This document shows positions 1 through 8,811 of a stretch of DNA of 64,000 bases, piece by piece (position 1 is the first letter of the stretch; each line of letters opens with the position of its first letter). The translations under genes were made by a program, and so were the position numbers. A model generated the notes under the pieces. It made no database searches and had not been told where the DNA came from. It was given only the letters and a program-made list of their open reading frames with translations. The stretch is taken from the NCBI GenBank assembly GCA_951812335.1, contig OX638293.1, positions 124,001-188,000 of the forward strand, in the 5' to 3' direction. Source of the DNA: Rhodothermales bacterium (GTDB lineage: Bacteria; Bacteroidota; Rhodothermia; Rhodothermales; VXPQ01).

Positions 1-899
1 GCATTGGCGACATCGCTTGCCTCGGCTCTCATCGGGCGAGGATTATCGATCATGCTCTCGAGCATCTGCGTAGCGGTGATCACCGGCTTGCCAGCCGCAA
101 TACACTTGTGGATGATCATTTTCTGCGTGGATGGCACCTGTGAGATAGGCATTTCGATGCCCAGATCCCCGCGTGCCACCATGATGCCCTCGCTGGCCTC
201 CAAAACGGCATCGAAACGGCGGACCGCTTCCGGTTTCTCGATCTTGGCTAATGCCATAACCTGTTTGCCCGATGCACGTATACGCTGCAGCAAGTCGATT
301 ACGTCGGAATCGTCGCGCACGAACGACAGGGCAATCATATCGACATCCTGTGACAAGCCGAATGCAAGGTCGCGCCGATCTTTTGCAGTAAGCGCCGGCG
401 CAGACGTTTTGATGTCGGGCAGATTGACTCCCTTTCGGGAAGACAAAGGCCCGCCGACAATCACCTCGGTAACGACATCGGTGTCGACAATATCTACTAC
501 TTGCAATTCTAGCAAGCCGTCGTCGACCAGAATGCGCCCGCCTACACTGACATCCTGCGCCAGCAGGTCGTACGTGATCCGCACCCGCTCGGCCGTGCCG
601 TATTCGATGGGTTCGGTAGTCAGTGTTAACCGCTGCCCCTTGCCGATCGGAACGGCGCCGTTTCTGATCGGCCCAAGCCGGATTTTGGGCCCCTGCAGAT
701 CCTGGAGAATCGGCACCACCTTCCCCTGTTCGTCGGCTGCCTCGCGCACGTACCGAATAAGCCGGGCATGATCATCGTGATTGCCGTGAGAAAAGTTGAG
801 CCGGGCAATATCCATACCCGCCCGAATCAACTCCCGGATCGTGCCGGCATCCGACGAAGACGGTCCCAGGGTACAAACAATTTTGGTGCGTCGCCTCAT
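1..899 (-). CDS. pyk: Pyruvate kinase, N-terminal part (cut by window edge)
   Basis: Glycolytic enzyme converting phosphoenolpyruvate and ADP to pyruvate and ATP in the cytoplasm. Reading the minus strand from the ATG at 899 gives about 299 codons that remain open at the left edge. The start is [16 protein letters not shown]; the N-terminal barrel motif RLNFSHG lies near residues 33-39 and [10 protein letters not shown] near 67-76. The inserted B domain follows, then the active-site lysine segment [10 protein letters not shown] and the signature block around [11 protein letters not shown] and [10 protein letters not shown]. The C-terminal allosteric domain is outside the window. The start codon lies only 6 bp from a copy of the inverted-end repeat (906-1024), so that repeat forms the immediate 5-prime leader. 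Identification is secure; the exact length is unknown. Confidence 0.95.
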   Translation of the reverse strand, partial: MRRRTKIVCTLGPSSSDAGTIRELIRAGMDIARLNFSHGNHDDHARLIRYVREAADEQGKVVPILQDLQGPKIRLGPIRNGAVPIGKGQRLTLTTEPIEYGTAERVRITYDLLAQDVSVGGRILVDDGLLELQVVDIVDTDVVTEVIVGGPLSSRKGVNLPDIKTSAPALTAKDRRDLAFGLSQDVDMIALSFVRDDSDVIDLLQRIRASGKQVMALAKIEKPEAVRRFDAVLEASEGIMVARGDLGIEMPISQVPSTQKMIIHKCIAAGKPVITATQMLESMIDNPRPMRAEASDVAN

Positions 900-905
900 A
901 GTCAC

Positions 906-1024
906 AGGATACTCTGGTCGAGTCCGCGAAGTTCAGAGTATCCTTAATTTCAACGATGGAATCATGATGTCATCTACGCGCGAAAGTAAAGTGCCGGGCG
1001 AAGCGGTTTTGATCAGAGTATCCT
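906..1024 (+). repeat. Inverted-end repeat, deleted derivative (119 bp)
   Basis: Begins AGGATACTCTGGTCGAGTCC and ends TTTTGATCAGAGTATCCT. The first 39 bases (906-944) already form a mini-element bounded by both inverted ends. The rest (945-1024) matches the right third of the full-length copies at 7209-7462 and 51622-51875. The central hairpin region is missing. It fills almost all of the space between the pyruvate kinase start (899) and the hisI stop (1033). Confidence 0.85.
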
Positions 1025-1032
1025 GAATATTT

Positions 1033-1422
1033 CTACCCGTACACTTCATCCGGGTCAAACACGCGTTCGCTGTCCGTAACAAGGCGTGCATGTTCGTATC
1101 GACGATGAAAACACGACTTGTGCCCGGTGTGACAGGCAGCTCCTCCATGCTGCTTCACCTTAAAAAGAAGCACATCGCCGTCGCAATCGATCCGGATTTC
1201 CATGACCTCCTGAATATGACCGCTGCTTTGCCCCTTCACCCAGGTTTCCTGACGAGAACGACTCCAATACGTCATAACGTTCTCTTCGAGTGTGCGTTGC
1301 AGGGTATCCCGGTTCATCCAGGCAAGCATCAATACCTCGCCCGTTTCGTGATCTTGCGCCAGTGCCGCAACCAATCCATCGGGGCCGAATTTTATTTGTT
1401 CGAGCAATTCATTCCTGTCCAT
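1033..1422 (-). CDS. hisI: Phosphoribosyl-AMP cyclohydrolase
   Basis: Third step of histidine biosynthesis: opens the purine ring of phosphoribosyl-AMP. The protein is 129 aa from the ATG at 1422, the normal size for the stand-alone HisI domain with no HisE fusion. Visible family motifs are [13 protein letters not shown] (residues 52-64), the metal-binding DCDGD (79-83) and the zinc-type cysteines in [10 protein letters not shown] (C97 and C104, with C80 upstream). The frame stays open upstream of this ATG, but the extra sequence has no HisI similarity and overlaps yidD on the other strand. No other his genes are in the window. It ends 8 bp from an inverted-end repeat. Confidence 0.95.
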   Translation of the reverse strand: MDRNELLEQIKFGPDGLVAALAQDHETGEVLMLAWMNRDTLQRTLEENVMTYWSRSRQETWVKGQSSGHIQEVMEIRIDCDGDVLLFKVKQHGGAACHTGHKSCFHRRYEHARLVTDSERVFDPDEVYG

Positions 1423-1582
1423 GATTCCACATTCGGTTTTGCTGCCGCACGAGAGCTTCTTCCAAGGCCCCCGCACACAAGCGGATTGCATAGTATGCAG
1501 GAACCGGAGCTGTCTTCGCCGAATTACACGGAATCCCTGACGAACGGTTCTCTGCCCGTTTCCCGGTCCCGACTTTGCGTTC

Positions 1583-1858
1583 ATGCACCGCACGATCACA
1601 CACGTAGTAGGTATCCCGCGCATCCTGCTCAAGGGGCTCGTGCGATGCTACCAGTACGTCCTGTCTCCGCATATGCCGTCCAGCTGCCGCTACACGCCCT
1701 CGTGTTCGGAATACGCCGTGGAAGCCCTCGAGAAATACGGCGCATTGAAAGGGACGGTGCTGGCTATTCACCGCCTCCTGCGATGCGCTCCCTGGGGCCA
1801 GGGAGGATACGACCCGCCGTGCTGGTATAACGAAAAAGAAGTGGCGAAGCATCCGTGA
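1583..1858 (+). CDS. yidD: Membrane protein insertion efficiency factor YidD
   Basis: Small 91-aa protein of the YidD family, which assists YidC-dependent membrane protein insertion at the inner face of the membrane. Family features are visible in order: an N-terminal amphipathic stretch ([17 protein letters not shown]), the cysteine motif [11 protein letters not shown], and GGYDPP near the C-terminus. It is not in the usual rpmH-rnpA-yidD-yidC cluster. Instead its TGA overlaps the GTG start of the following moaB-like gene by 4 bases (GTGA), suggesting translational coupling. Short and highly conserved; the call is firm. Confidence 0.93.
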   Translation: MHRTITHVVGIPRILLKGLVRCYQYVLSPHMPSSCRYTPSCSEYAVEALEKYGALKGTVLAIHRLLRCAPWGQGGYDPPCWYNEKEVAKHP

Positions 1859-2364
1859 GCTACGACGAACACAAGCAAGCCGCACAAAACACCCCCGTGC
1901 GCGCTGGCGTGATCACTGTCAGCGATACGCGGACGGAAGCGACGGATACCAGCGGTGGATACATAGTGGAAACCCTGACGGAAGCCGGCGTCGAGATCAT
2001 AGAAGCCCGTATCGTACCCGACACCCCGAAACGCATCGAATTGGCGCTGGATGAACTGGTCACGCGTTGCGAAGTAATCGTGACCACCGGCGGCACCGGC
2101 ATTAGCCGGCGGGATACAACCATTGAGGTTGTGACTCGGAAATTCGAGCGAACGCTGCCGGGATTCGGCGAAATTTTCCGGATGCTTTCCTATGAGCAAA
2201 TCGGAGCAGGCGCCATGCTCTCTCGCGCTGTCGCAGGAATGTGGAGTAATGTGCTTATCTTTTCCCTTCCGGGTTCGTTGCATGCCGTGCGGCTGGCGAT
2301 CGAACAATTGATCCTGCCTGAAATCCATCATCTCGTTTGGGAAACGATCCGGCAACAAGCATAG
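1855..2364 (+). CDS. moaB: MoaB/MogA-family molybdopterin protein
   Basis: Predicted cytoplasmic molybdopterin-binding protein of the MoaB/MogA family (adenylylation of molybdopterin in MogA; MoaB function varies by organism). It is 169 aa from a GTG start that overlaps the yidD stop. Motifs: GVITVSDTR near the N-terminus (18-26), the MPT-binding loop TTGGTGIS (77-84) and SLPGS (137-141). No moeA, moaA or molybdate transporter gene lies nearby, so MoaB versus MogA cannot be decided from context. The TAG stop overlaps the first bases of an inverted-end repeat half-site (2363-2380). Confidence 0.9.
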   Translation: MSYDEHKQAAQNTPVRAGVITVSDTRTEATDTSGGYIVETLTEAGVEIIEARIVPDTPKRIELALDELVTRCEVIVTTGGTGISRRDTTIEVVTRKFERTLPGFGEIFRMLSYEQIGAGAMLSRAVAGMWSNVLIFSLPGSLHAVRLAIEQLILPEIHHLVWETIRQQA

Positions 2365-2380
2365 GATACTCTGATCGAAA
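2363..2380 (-). repeat. Solo end of the inverted-end repeat
   Basis: AGGATACTCTGATCGAAA matches the terminal inverted repeat found at the ends of the full copies. Only this end is present, overlapping the moaB stop codon and lying 17 bp before the cysS start. Confidence 0.7.
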
Positions 2381-2397
2381 CTGCATATCACGCCCCG

Positions 2398-3927
2398 ATG
2401 CCGGAAAGAATCTTCCGCATGTACAACTCGCTGACGCGAAGCACGGAGACCATCGAACCGGCCCAACCAGGCCATCTACGATTCTACGCATGCGGCCCGA
2501 CGGTCTATTCCTATGCGCATATCGGGAACTTTCGCTCGTTTCTGACCGCCGATCTCGTGCTGCGAACCGCACAAGCCATCGGATGGAAAACGACCTATGT
2601 TACAAACATAACGGATGTAGGACACCTGACCGAAGACGATATCGCGGATGCGGAAGGGGAAGACCGTATGACGAAAGCGCTGCGATCGAAAGAAGGCGAA
2701 CGCTTTGCGAACATCTGGGATCTGGCGCGCTATTATACGAACACCCTACTGTCCGACTGGCGGGCGCTCAATCTTCGCGAACCCGATGTGCGCCCGCGGG
2801 CCACTGATCACGTAGCGCAGCAGATCCGCGATGTGGTCCGGTTATTTGAAAAGGGGCATGCCTACGAAACGGCCCAGGGCGTCTATTTCTCGGTGAACTC
2901 CTTCCCGGAGTACGGCAAGTTGTCCGGCAATGTATTGTCGAACCCATTGGACGAGGGTGTCCGCGATGTGGTGCAGGACCCGGAAAAAAGAGATGCGCGC
3001 GATTTTGCTTTGTGGAAAAAGGACCCCGACCATCTTATGGTATGGTACAGCCCATGGGGATGGGGATTTCCGGGATGGCATATCGAATGCTCAACCATGG
3101 CGCAAGCCTACCTCGGAGCGTCTTTCGATCTTCACACGGGAGGCGAGGACAACAAATTTCCCCATCACGAATGCGAAATTGCGCAGGCCGAGTGCCTCAC
3201 CGGTAAGCCGTTTGCCCGATACTGGCTACACACGCGCTTCTTGCAGGTGGAAGGCGAAAAGATGGCTAAAAGCGCAGGAAATTTTTTTACCGTCCGCGGC
3301 CTCGTCGGCCCCGAATCGGAGGAAGGGCACGGCATACACCCTCTTGCCCTCCGCCTGGCGCTGATCTCGGGACAATACCGGAAACCCCTCAATTTCACCT
3401 TCGACCAACTCCGGGCGTGCGCAAAACATATCCAGCGATTCGAAGAGGCCATGGACCTTGCAGAGCACGGAATCGCTCGCGGCGCATCCGGCAAGAACCA
3501 TCTGGCGGAACCGCTTGAGGAATTGTACGAACATGCACTCGACGCCATGCTGGACGATCTTAATACGCCGGAAGCCATCGCCGCCTCGATCGAGGGAGCA
3601 AAATTGATTCTCAGATCCGGACAGGAGCTCGGTGGCGGCCCGGCGCAATCCGCAAAAACCTGGCTGGATAAAATCAATGTCCTGCTGGGCATTGTGCGTC
3701 GGGAAACGCTTCATGAACCCCCGCAAAGCCCCGAATCCGACGCCACAGAGGACCTGTTTTCCCGACAGGTGGAAAAGTTGCTGCGTCAACGCGCCGAGGC
3801 CCGTGCGCAGCGCGATTTCCAACGGGCCGATGCCCTCCGGGACCAACTCGACGAGATGAATGTCGAAATTATGGATACCCCCGAAGGTACGCGGTGGCGC
3901 CGCAAAATAACCGATTATGTTTCATAG
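2398..3927 (+). CDS. cysS: Cysteinyl-tRNA synthetase
   Basis: Class I aminoacyl-tRNA synthetase charging tRNA-Cys. The 509-aa length is typical. The zinc-binding cysteine C32 lies in [19 protein letters not shown] at 41-44 is the HIGH signature, and EKMAKS with K288-M-A-K-S is the KMSKS loop. WHIECSTMA and [11 protein letters not shown] are further conserved zinc and active-site segments. The C-terminal helical domain is complete. It starts at ATG 2398, 34 bp after the moaB stop, and is followed 9 bp later by hemB on the same strand. Confidence 0.97.
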   Translation: MPERIFRMYNSLTRSTETIEPAQPGHLRFYACGPTVYSYAHIGNFRSFLTADLVLRTAQAIGWKTTYVTNITDVGHLTEDDIADAEGEDRMTKALRSKEGERFANIWDLARYYTNTLLSDWRALNLREPDVRPRATDHVAQQIRDVVRLFEKGHAYETAQGVYFSVNSFPEYGKLSGNVLSNPLDEGVRDVVQDPEKRDARDFALWKKDPDHLMVWYSPWGWGFPGWHIECSTMAQAYLGASFDLHTGGEDNKFPHHECEIAQAECLTGKPFARYWLHTRFLQVEGEKMAKSAGNFFTVRGLVGPESEEGHGIHPLALRLALISGQYRKPLNFTFDQLRACAKHIQRFEEAMDLAEHGIARGASGKNHLAEPLEELYEHALDAMLDDLNTPEAIAASIEGAKLILRSGQELGGGPAQSAKTWLDKINVLLGIVRRETLHEPPQSPESDATEDLFSRQVEKLLRQRAEARAQRDFQRADALRDQLDEMNVEIMDTPEGTRWRRKITDYVS

Positions 3928-3936
3928 CGCATCTCC

Positions 3937-4944
3937 ATGCGCCGCTTTACACCCTTTTCGATGCATATCCGCCCGCGAAGATTGAGAGCGAATTCCGGCA
4001 TACGCCGACTGGCTAGGGAAACGCACCTTGCGACAGATCACCTCATTGCGCCATTGTTCGTGATCGAAGGCGAGGGGATCCGCGAGGAAATCTCTTCCAT
4101 GCCCGGTCAATACCGGTTGAGCCTCGATGAAATGGCAAAGGAAGTGCGTGAACTGGCCGAACTCGGGATTCCGGGTATTGCGCTGTTTCCGAAGATCGAG
4201 AATGTCCTGAAAGATGCGCAAGGAAGCGCATCGCTGGATCCGGAGGGCCTTATCCCGCGAGCCGTTCGAACAGCCAAAGAGGCGGCGGGGACTATGTTGG
4301 TCATTACGGATGTGGCCCTGGACCCGTATTCTTCGGACGGCCACGACGGAATAGTGCGAAAAGGACGCGTACAAAACGATGAAACGCTGGAACTGCTGGC
4401 CGATATGGCCGTCGTGCAGGCCGGTGCAGGCGCAGATATCGTCGCCCCGTCGGATATGATGGACGGGCGCGTGAAAACGATACGCAACGCGCTGGACGCC
4501 ACCGGACATACGGAGGTCGCCATTCTTTCCTACACGGCCAAATATGCATCCGCCTTCTACGGCCCCTTCCGGGATGCCCTCGATTCTGCGCCAAGGACAG
4601 GCGGAGACATTCCCGTGGACAAAAAAACGTACCAGATGGACCCCGCCAATGGCGAGGAAGCGCTTCGCGAACTCGAATTGGACCTTGCAGAGGGAGCCGA
4701 TATGGCGATGGTTAAGCCTGCTCTCCCTTACCTGGACGTGATTTACCGGCTGCGACAATATTCGACCGTTCCCGTAGCCGCATACCATGTGAGCGGGGAA
4801 TACGCCATGCTGGTTACAGCGGCAAAAAACGGATGGATCGACCGGCAGGGGGCGATGATGGAATCCCTGACGGCTATCCGGCGGGCCGGAGCCGACATTA
4901 TCCTGACGTATTTCGCAAAAGAAGCCGCAAAACACCTGCGCTGA
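3937..4944 (+). CDS. hemB: Porphobilinogen synthase (delta-aminolevulinate dehydratase)
   Basis: Condenses two 5-aminolevulinate molecules to porphobilinogen in haem biosynthesis. 335 aa from ATG 3937; an internal ATG at 3961 (MHIRPRRLR) would give the more usual N-terminus and cannot be excluded. The Schiff-base lysines are visible as K202 (SYTAKYAS) and K260 (MVKPALPYLD). The metal site near residue 125 reads DVALDPYSSDGHDG: aspartates replace the cysteines of zinc-type enzymes, so this belongs to the magnesium/potassium-type HemB group. It lies between cysS and a HhH-GPD protein, with spacings of 9 and 4 bp. Confidence 0.96.
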   Translation: MRRFTPFSMHIRPRRLRANSGIRRLARETHLATDHLIAPLFVIEGEGIREEISSMPGQYRLSLDEMAKEVRELAELGIPGIALFPKIENVLKDAQGSASLDPEGLIPRAVRTAKEAAGTMLVITDVALDPYSSDGHDGIVRKGRVQNDETLELLADMAVVQAGAGADIVAPSDMMDGRVKTIRNALDATGHTEVAILSYTAKYASAFYGPFRDALDSAPRTGGDIPVDKKTYQMDPANGEEALRELELDLAEGADMAMVKPALPYLDVIYRLRQYSTVPVAAYHVSGEYAMLVTAAKNGWIDRQGAMMESLTAIRRAGADIILTYFAKEAAKHLR

Positions 4945-4948
4945 ATCC

Positions 4949-5476
4949 ATGACGCAAACCAACGAAACCCTTCGCATCGTCCACCTTGACTACAGCCATC
5001 TCGGAGGAGGGCTAAGCCGCATGATGGATCGCTTCAGAGATGAAGGTACGCTGACCGGCGAACCCGATGCGGACGCTTTCCTGCGCAATAACCCGGCCGG
5101 TGCGCTGCTCGGCCTTCTTTACGATCAGCGGGTTCGGGCGGAATATGCGTTCACAGGGCCGATTCGCCTGCACGACCGTCTTGGCCATTTGGATCTTTCG
5201 CTTATTGCAGACATGGATTCCGGGAAACTGCAATCCCTGTTCGCAGAAACCCCCGCTGTACATCGCTTTACCAACAAGATGGCCGAATACACGCAACAGG
5301 TTGCCCGCTTTGTGACGGATACCTACGACGGGGATGCCTCGCGTATCTGGAGTGACGGAGCTCCATTCGCCGTGATCGAGAGGCGGGTACGCGCGCTACC
5401 GGGATTCGGAGCCCTCAAAGCCGCCAAGATGAAGTACGTATTGCACTACTTCGGCTACCGCGATTTTTCGGAGTAA
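4949..5476 (+). CDS. HhH-GPD base-excision-repair-like protein
   Basis: 175-aa protein resembling the small uncharacterised HhH-GPD family known mainly from actinobacteria (TIGR03252-like). The stretch FLRNNPAGALLGLLYDQRV and the following AFTGPIRLHDRLG correspond to the family N-terminus. The C-terminal RRVRALPGFGALKAAKMK is a helix-hairpin-helix (LPGFG), and LHYFGY follows. The catalytic lysine/aspartate pair of typical DNA glycosylases is not obvious, and there is no FeS cysteine cluster. It starts 4 bp after hemB, so it is probably in the same transcript. A DNA-binding or repair role is inferred from the fold only. Confidence 0.75.
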   Translation: MTQTNETLRIVHLDYSHLGGGLSRMMDRFRDEGTLTGEPDADAFLRNNPAGALLGLLYDQRVRAEYAFTGPIRLHDRLGHLDLSLIADMDSGKLQSLFAETPAVHRFTNKMAEYTQQVARFVTDTYDGDASRIWSDGAPFAVIERRVRALPGFGALKAAKMKYVLHYFGYRDFSE

Positions 5477-5527
5477 CTATTGCGGGCGCCCGGAGTCCCG
5501 GTGCAGGACGACATGGCGCCGGCGACA

Positions 5528-7039
5528 TCACCGTTTCCAGAACGCTGGCGCCAGTACGATGAGCACAGTGAACAACTCGAGCCGGCCGGCCATCATTAGA
5601 AAGGAGAGCACCCACTTCCCAAGTACAGGGATATCCGCATAGTTGCCGGTAGGGCCGAGCGAGCCGAAGGCCGGGCCGATATTGCCGATACTGGCAATGG
5701 CGGCGCTAAATGCACTGAGAAGATCAAGTCCGAGAATAAACATGATCATCGTGCCCAACCCGATACCGCCCACATAGAGCACAATGAACGAAAGTACGTT
5801 ATTCAAAATATCTTTGGGAACGACATCGCCGCCCAACCGCACATGAATGACCGCCGCAGGATGCAATAGCTGTCTGATCTCACGGAAGGAATTTTTGAAC
5901 ATCAGCATGTGCCGGATAATCTTGACCCCGCCGGATGTCGAGCCAGCCATTCCACCGCAAAAAAACAATAGAAATATGATACCTGCGCCGAGCGGAGGCC
6001 ATATCTGATAATCGGCAATGCCGTACCCGGTTGTCGTCATGATGGCAACCGCCTGAAAGGCTGCATGGCGTAACGCATCCCATAACGTGTCGTATCCATG
6101 AAAGGCGCCTGCCTGGCGCCCTGCCCACGGCATGATGTTCACCGTAGTGTCCCAGGTGCCGATGGCGACAAGCAGAATCGCAGTAACGGCAATGGTAGCA
6201 TACACGCGAAACTCGGCATCCCTGAAAAGCAGACTGGCGCGCCCCTTCAGCATGTGGTAATGCAAAACGAAATTAATGCCCCCGATAAACATGAATACGG
6301 TGACGACCCACTCCACGTAGGAAGAACCATAGTCTGCGATAGACCCGTCTTGCGTGGAAAACCCGCCGGTGGCCATTGTGGTGAAAGCATGATTGACGCT
6401 GTCGAAAAGCGACATGGCCGGCAGCAAAAGCAAAACCTGAGCCACTGTAAAACCGACATAAATAAACCATAAGCGCCGGGCTGTTTCACGCACGCGGGGC
6501 GTGATTTTGTCAGCGGCCGGCCCTGGAACTTCCGCTTTGAAAAGCTGCATACCCCCAATCCCCAAAATGGGCAGAATCGCAAGGGTGAGTACGATAATTC
6601 CCATCCCTCCCAACCACTGGGTAAGGCTGCGCCAGAACAAAAAGGCATAAGGAATCTCCGATATGGCCGGATTTCCACTTCCCCCCAGGATCGTAGCGCC
6701 GGTCGTAGTGAACCCGCTCGTCGTTTCAAAAAAGGCGTCGGTATAGGAATCCAGTACACCGCCCAGAACGAATGGGACCGAGCCAACCAGCGATAGCACA
6801 AACCAGGAAAGGGCCACCACAGCGAATCCTTCCCGTATGCCGAGATTCCCGGAGAAATCCTTCAGGCTGCGCCACATCGCAAATCCGGCCAGGCAGGAAA
6901 GCGCCGCCGTAACGCCGAACGTCCACCATGCCGCCTCGGCATGGTATACCCCGACAGCCATGGGCAATAGCAGGGCCGCCCCCAGAAACATGAGCAGCGC
7001 GCCAAGGGTGGCGCATACGGCCTTTATATTAAAATGCAT
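5528..7039 (-). CDS. trkH: Trk-type potassium uptake protein, membrane subunit
   Basis: 503-aa integral membrane protein of the TrkH/KtrB superfamily, the ion-conducting subunit of a potassium uptake system. Four degenerate selectivity-filter segments can be picked out: TTSGFTTTGATIL, TTMATGGFSTQDGS, MTTTGYGIADY and ASIGNIGPAFGSLGP. Between them lie about ten long hydrophobic helices, including SLTQWLGGMGIIVLTLAILP. Length and layout fit TrkH. It is downstream of trkA on the same strand, separated by about 390 bp containing an inverted-end repeat. TrkA is the expected cytoplasmic NAD/ATP-binding gating partner. Confidence 0.95.
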   Translation of the reverse strand: MHFNIKAVCATLGALLMFLGAALLLPMAVGVYHAEAAWWTFGVTAALSCLAGFAMWRSLKDFSGNLGIREGFAVVALSWFVLSLVGSVPFVLGGVLDSYTDAFFETTSGFTTTGATILGGSGNPAISEIPYAFLFWRSLTQWLGGMGIIVLTLAILPILGIGGMQLFKAEVPGPAADKITPRVRETARRLWFIYVGFTVAQVLLLLPAMSLFDSVNHAFTTMATGGFSTQDGSIADYGSSYVEWVVTVFMFIGGINFVLHYHMLKGRASLLFRDAEFRVYATIAVTAILLVAIGTWDTTVNIMPWAGRQAGAFHGYDTLWDALRHAAFQAVAIMTTTGYGIADYQIWPPLGAGIIFLLFFCGGMAGSTSGGVKIIRHMLMFKNSFREIRQLLHPAAVIHVRLGGDVVPKDILNNVLSFIVLYVGGIGLGTMIMFILGLDLLSAFSAAIASIGNIGPAFGSLGPTGNYADIPVLGKWVLSFLMMAGRLELFTVLIVLAPAFWKR

Positions 7040-7425
7040 GGCGCCCTTCCGGAACAGCGATAAAATGGATGTTTATGGGGTTTCGCACATGCTTTTGCGC
7101 TGGATAAAGCCGTGGCGAGCCACGTAAAAATAACTTAGGACCATCAAGAAAACACGGGGACATTCCTGCGCTCTGAAACACCGGAGCCGACACGAAATCA
7201 CTATTTGGGGATACTCTGATCAAAACCACTTCGCCCGGCACTTCACGTTCGTGCGTAAAGGATATCATAATGGCATCGTCGGAATTAGCGGGAAACGCTG
7301 CGGATCAGGAGCAGTGCGGGCGTGAAGCGCCCTTCGGGAGGCTGCGAGAAGTACGCTGGCTGCGTCATTCCTCATTATGCAGGGCCTGCCACACTGCTTC
7401 GTCATTCCTTGCCGACGCACCCCTC
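7040..7425. other. trkA-trkH intergenic region
   Basis: 386 bp without a convincing gene. About 7209-7425 is the larger part of a full-length inverted-end repeat. The remaining 7040-7208 would hold the trkH leader. It contains a short perfect inverted repeat, CGTGGCGAGCCACG at 7111-7124, about 72 bp upstream of the trkH start; no T-run follows it on either strand. Open frames here are low-quality translations of the repeat. Confidence 0.6.
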
Positions 7426-7462
7426 TCAGCCTCTGAGCCTTGCGGACTTAATCAGAGTATCC
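7209..7462 (-). mobile_element. Full-length inverted-end repeat (254 bp), MITE/REP-like
   Basis: In reverse orientation relative to the copy at 51622. It is bounded by GGATACTCTGATCAAAA on the left and TTAATCAGAGTATCC on the right. The interior aligns along its whole length to the copies at 35247-35503 and 51622-51875, with roughly four of five bases identical by eye. The hairpin-2 arms are 7238-7247 and 7321-7330 (CGTGAAGCGC); hairpin 1 lies between about 7340 and 7430. There is no reading frame for a transposase. The terminal 37 bp overlap the 3-prime end of trkA. Flanks read TTTGG before and TTTGC after, a possible short target duplication. Confidence 0.85.
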
Positions 7463-8811
7463 TTTGCGGAAAATTTCCGCTCGATATCGTCAATGCGAGA
7501 AGGCATGACGAACACGATAGCCCGATCCCCGGCGGCTATATGCGTATCTCCAGTGGCAATGCATGCTTCGCTGTTATGCAACACGGCGCCGATGAGCGCC
7601 CCAGGTAACAGTTGCAACTCCCTGAGAGGCTTTCCGGATATCCACGACCGGGGTTTGGCCTCGATTTCGATGATCTGGGCATCCAAACCATAAATGGTAG
7701 CCACGCTCCGTACATGCGTTCCGCGCAGATACCGGTGAATCTCCCGGGATACGGCCAATTTTTTACTGACGGCCGCATCCAGGCCGATACTCTGACTGAT
7801 CGGGATATACGTATTCTTGGAAAGCAACGCCACCGTCTTCCTGACGCCAAGATGTTTGGCCATAAGGCAGGTGACCAGATTCGATTCTTCGTCGTCCGTC
7901 ACCGCCACAAAGGCATCCATCTCGCCCAGCCCTTCCTGAACCAGTAAATCGATATCGGTGGCGGCGCCGTGGATGACGAGCACATGCTGCAGCATCTCCG
8001 CCAGTTTCGCTGCCCGTTCTCTGTTTGGCTCAATAAGTTTCACGGCCTTGTTCTTTTCGCATCCGAATTGGGAAGCGACACTCACACCCACTGCGGTCCC
8101 GCCAAGAATCATGATGTGATTTGCCCGGGTTTCCGCTTTGCCCATCATAGCAGATATATATCCCATGTATTTCGGCAAGGCAAGCACGAAAACCTGGTCG
8201 CCTTGCCGGAGCGTATCGCTACCGCCGGGAATAATCGTTCGGGCACCCCGGCTAATACCCATCACGCGAAACCGCACATGGCTATGCGCCGCCGCCACTT
8301 CCTGGAGTGTTTTACCCGCGACGGGAGCATCGGGATCGATCCGGAGGCCCATCAACTGCAACCGGCCATCGGCGAAATCGAGAATGTCGGTGGCGCTGGC
8401 GCGGCGCACCAGCCACACAACCTCGTTGGCGGCGCTTTCTTCCGGATGAATGACAAGATCAATCCCAAAATCGCTCGTCTTGAGCACAGATTGGGCGCGA
8501 GTAATTTCATCGGACCGAACGCGGGCAATGGTCGTCGATACACCGAGTCGGTCCGCCAGCATACAGGCAATGATATTCACTTCGTCCACAGGCGTTACCG
8601 CTATCAGCATATTCGCCCTGGCTATACCCGCCTCTTCAAGTACGTCCGAGGACGTACCATTGCCGACAATGGCCATCGCATCGAGTTTTTCATGGACCTG
8701 CCGGATGGCGTCGGCATCCTGGTCGATAACCACGACGTCATGCTCCTCGCACGACAGCATACGAGCCACATCGTACCCCACTTCACCTGCTCCTACGACA
8801 ATAATGCGCAA
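7426..8811 (-). CDS. trkA: Trk system potassium uptake protein TrkA
   Basis: Cytoplasmic regulatory subunit of Trk potassium uptake, 461 aa. It consists of two tandem RCK halves, each with a nucleotide-binding RCK_N and an RCK_C domain: GAGEVGYDVARM at residues 7-18 opens the first, and ILGGTAVGVSVA near 235 opens the second. The best start is TTG at 8811 (MRIIVVGAGEVG); no ATG exists upstream in frame before a stop at 8986-8988. The last residues (KDTLIKSARLRG) and the TGA are encoded inside an inverted-end repeat, so the native C-terminus was probably altered by the insertion. Its partner trkH lies downstream. Confidence 0.95.
   Translation of the reverse strand: MRIIVVGAGEVGYDVARMLSCEEHDVVVIDQDADAIRQVHEKLDAMAIVGNGTSSDVLEEAGIARANMLIAVTPVDEVNIIACMLADRLGVSTTIARVRSDEITRAQSVLKTSDFGIDLVIHPEESAANEVVWLVRRASATDILDFADGRLQLMGLRIDPDAPVAGKTLQEVAAAHSHVRFRVMGISRGARTIIPGGSDTLRQGDQVFVLALPKYMGYISAMMGKAETRANHIMILGGTAVGVSVASQFGCEKNKAVKLIEPNRERAAKLAEMLQHVLVIHGAATDIDLLVQEGLGEMDAFVAVTDDEESNLVTCLMAKHLGVRKTVALLSKNTYIPISQSIGLDAAVSKKLAVSREIHRYLRGTHVRSVATIYGLDAQIIEIEAKPRSWISGKPLRELQLLPGALIGAVLHNSEACIATGDTHIAAGDRAIVFVMPSRIDDIERKFSAKDTLIKSARLRG

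Noticed and set aside
4-771. Long plus-strand open frame at the left edge
   Set aside because: It lies opposite the pyruvate kinase coding strand, and its translation is Ser/Thr/Arg-rich with no domain; the minus strand gives an unmistakable Pyk sequence.
7111-7124. CGTGGCGAGCCACG near trkH as a terminator or potassium riboswitch
   Set aside because: Short stem with no T-run and no match by eye to known potassium- or c-di-AMP-responsive riboswitch cores.
7270-7608. Plus-strand open frame over the trkA 3-prime end
   Set aside because: Most of it is the inverted-end repeat read through; it has no homology pattern, and similar frames appear in every repeat copy.
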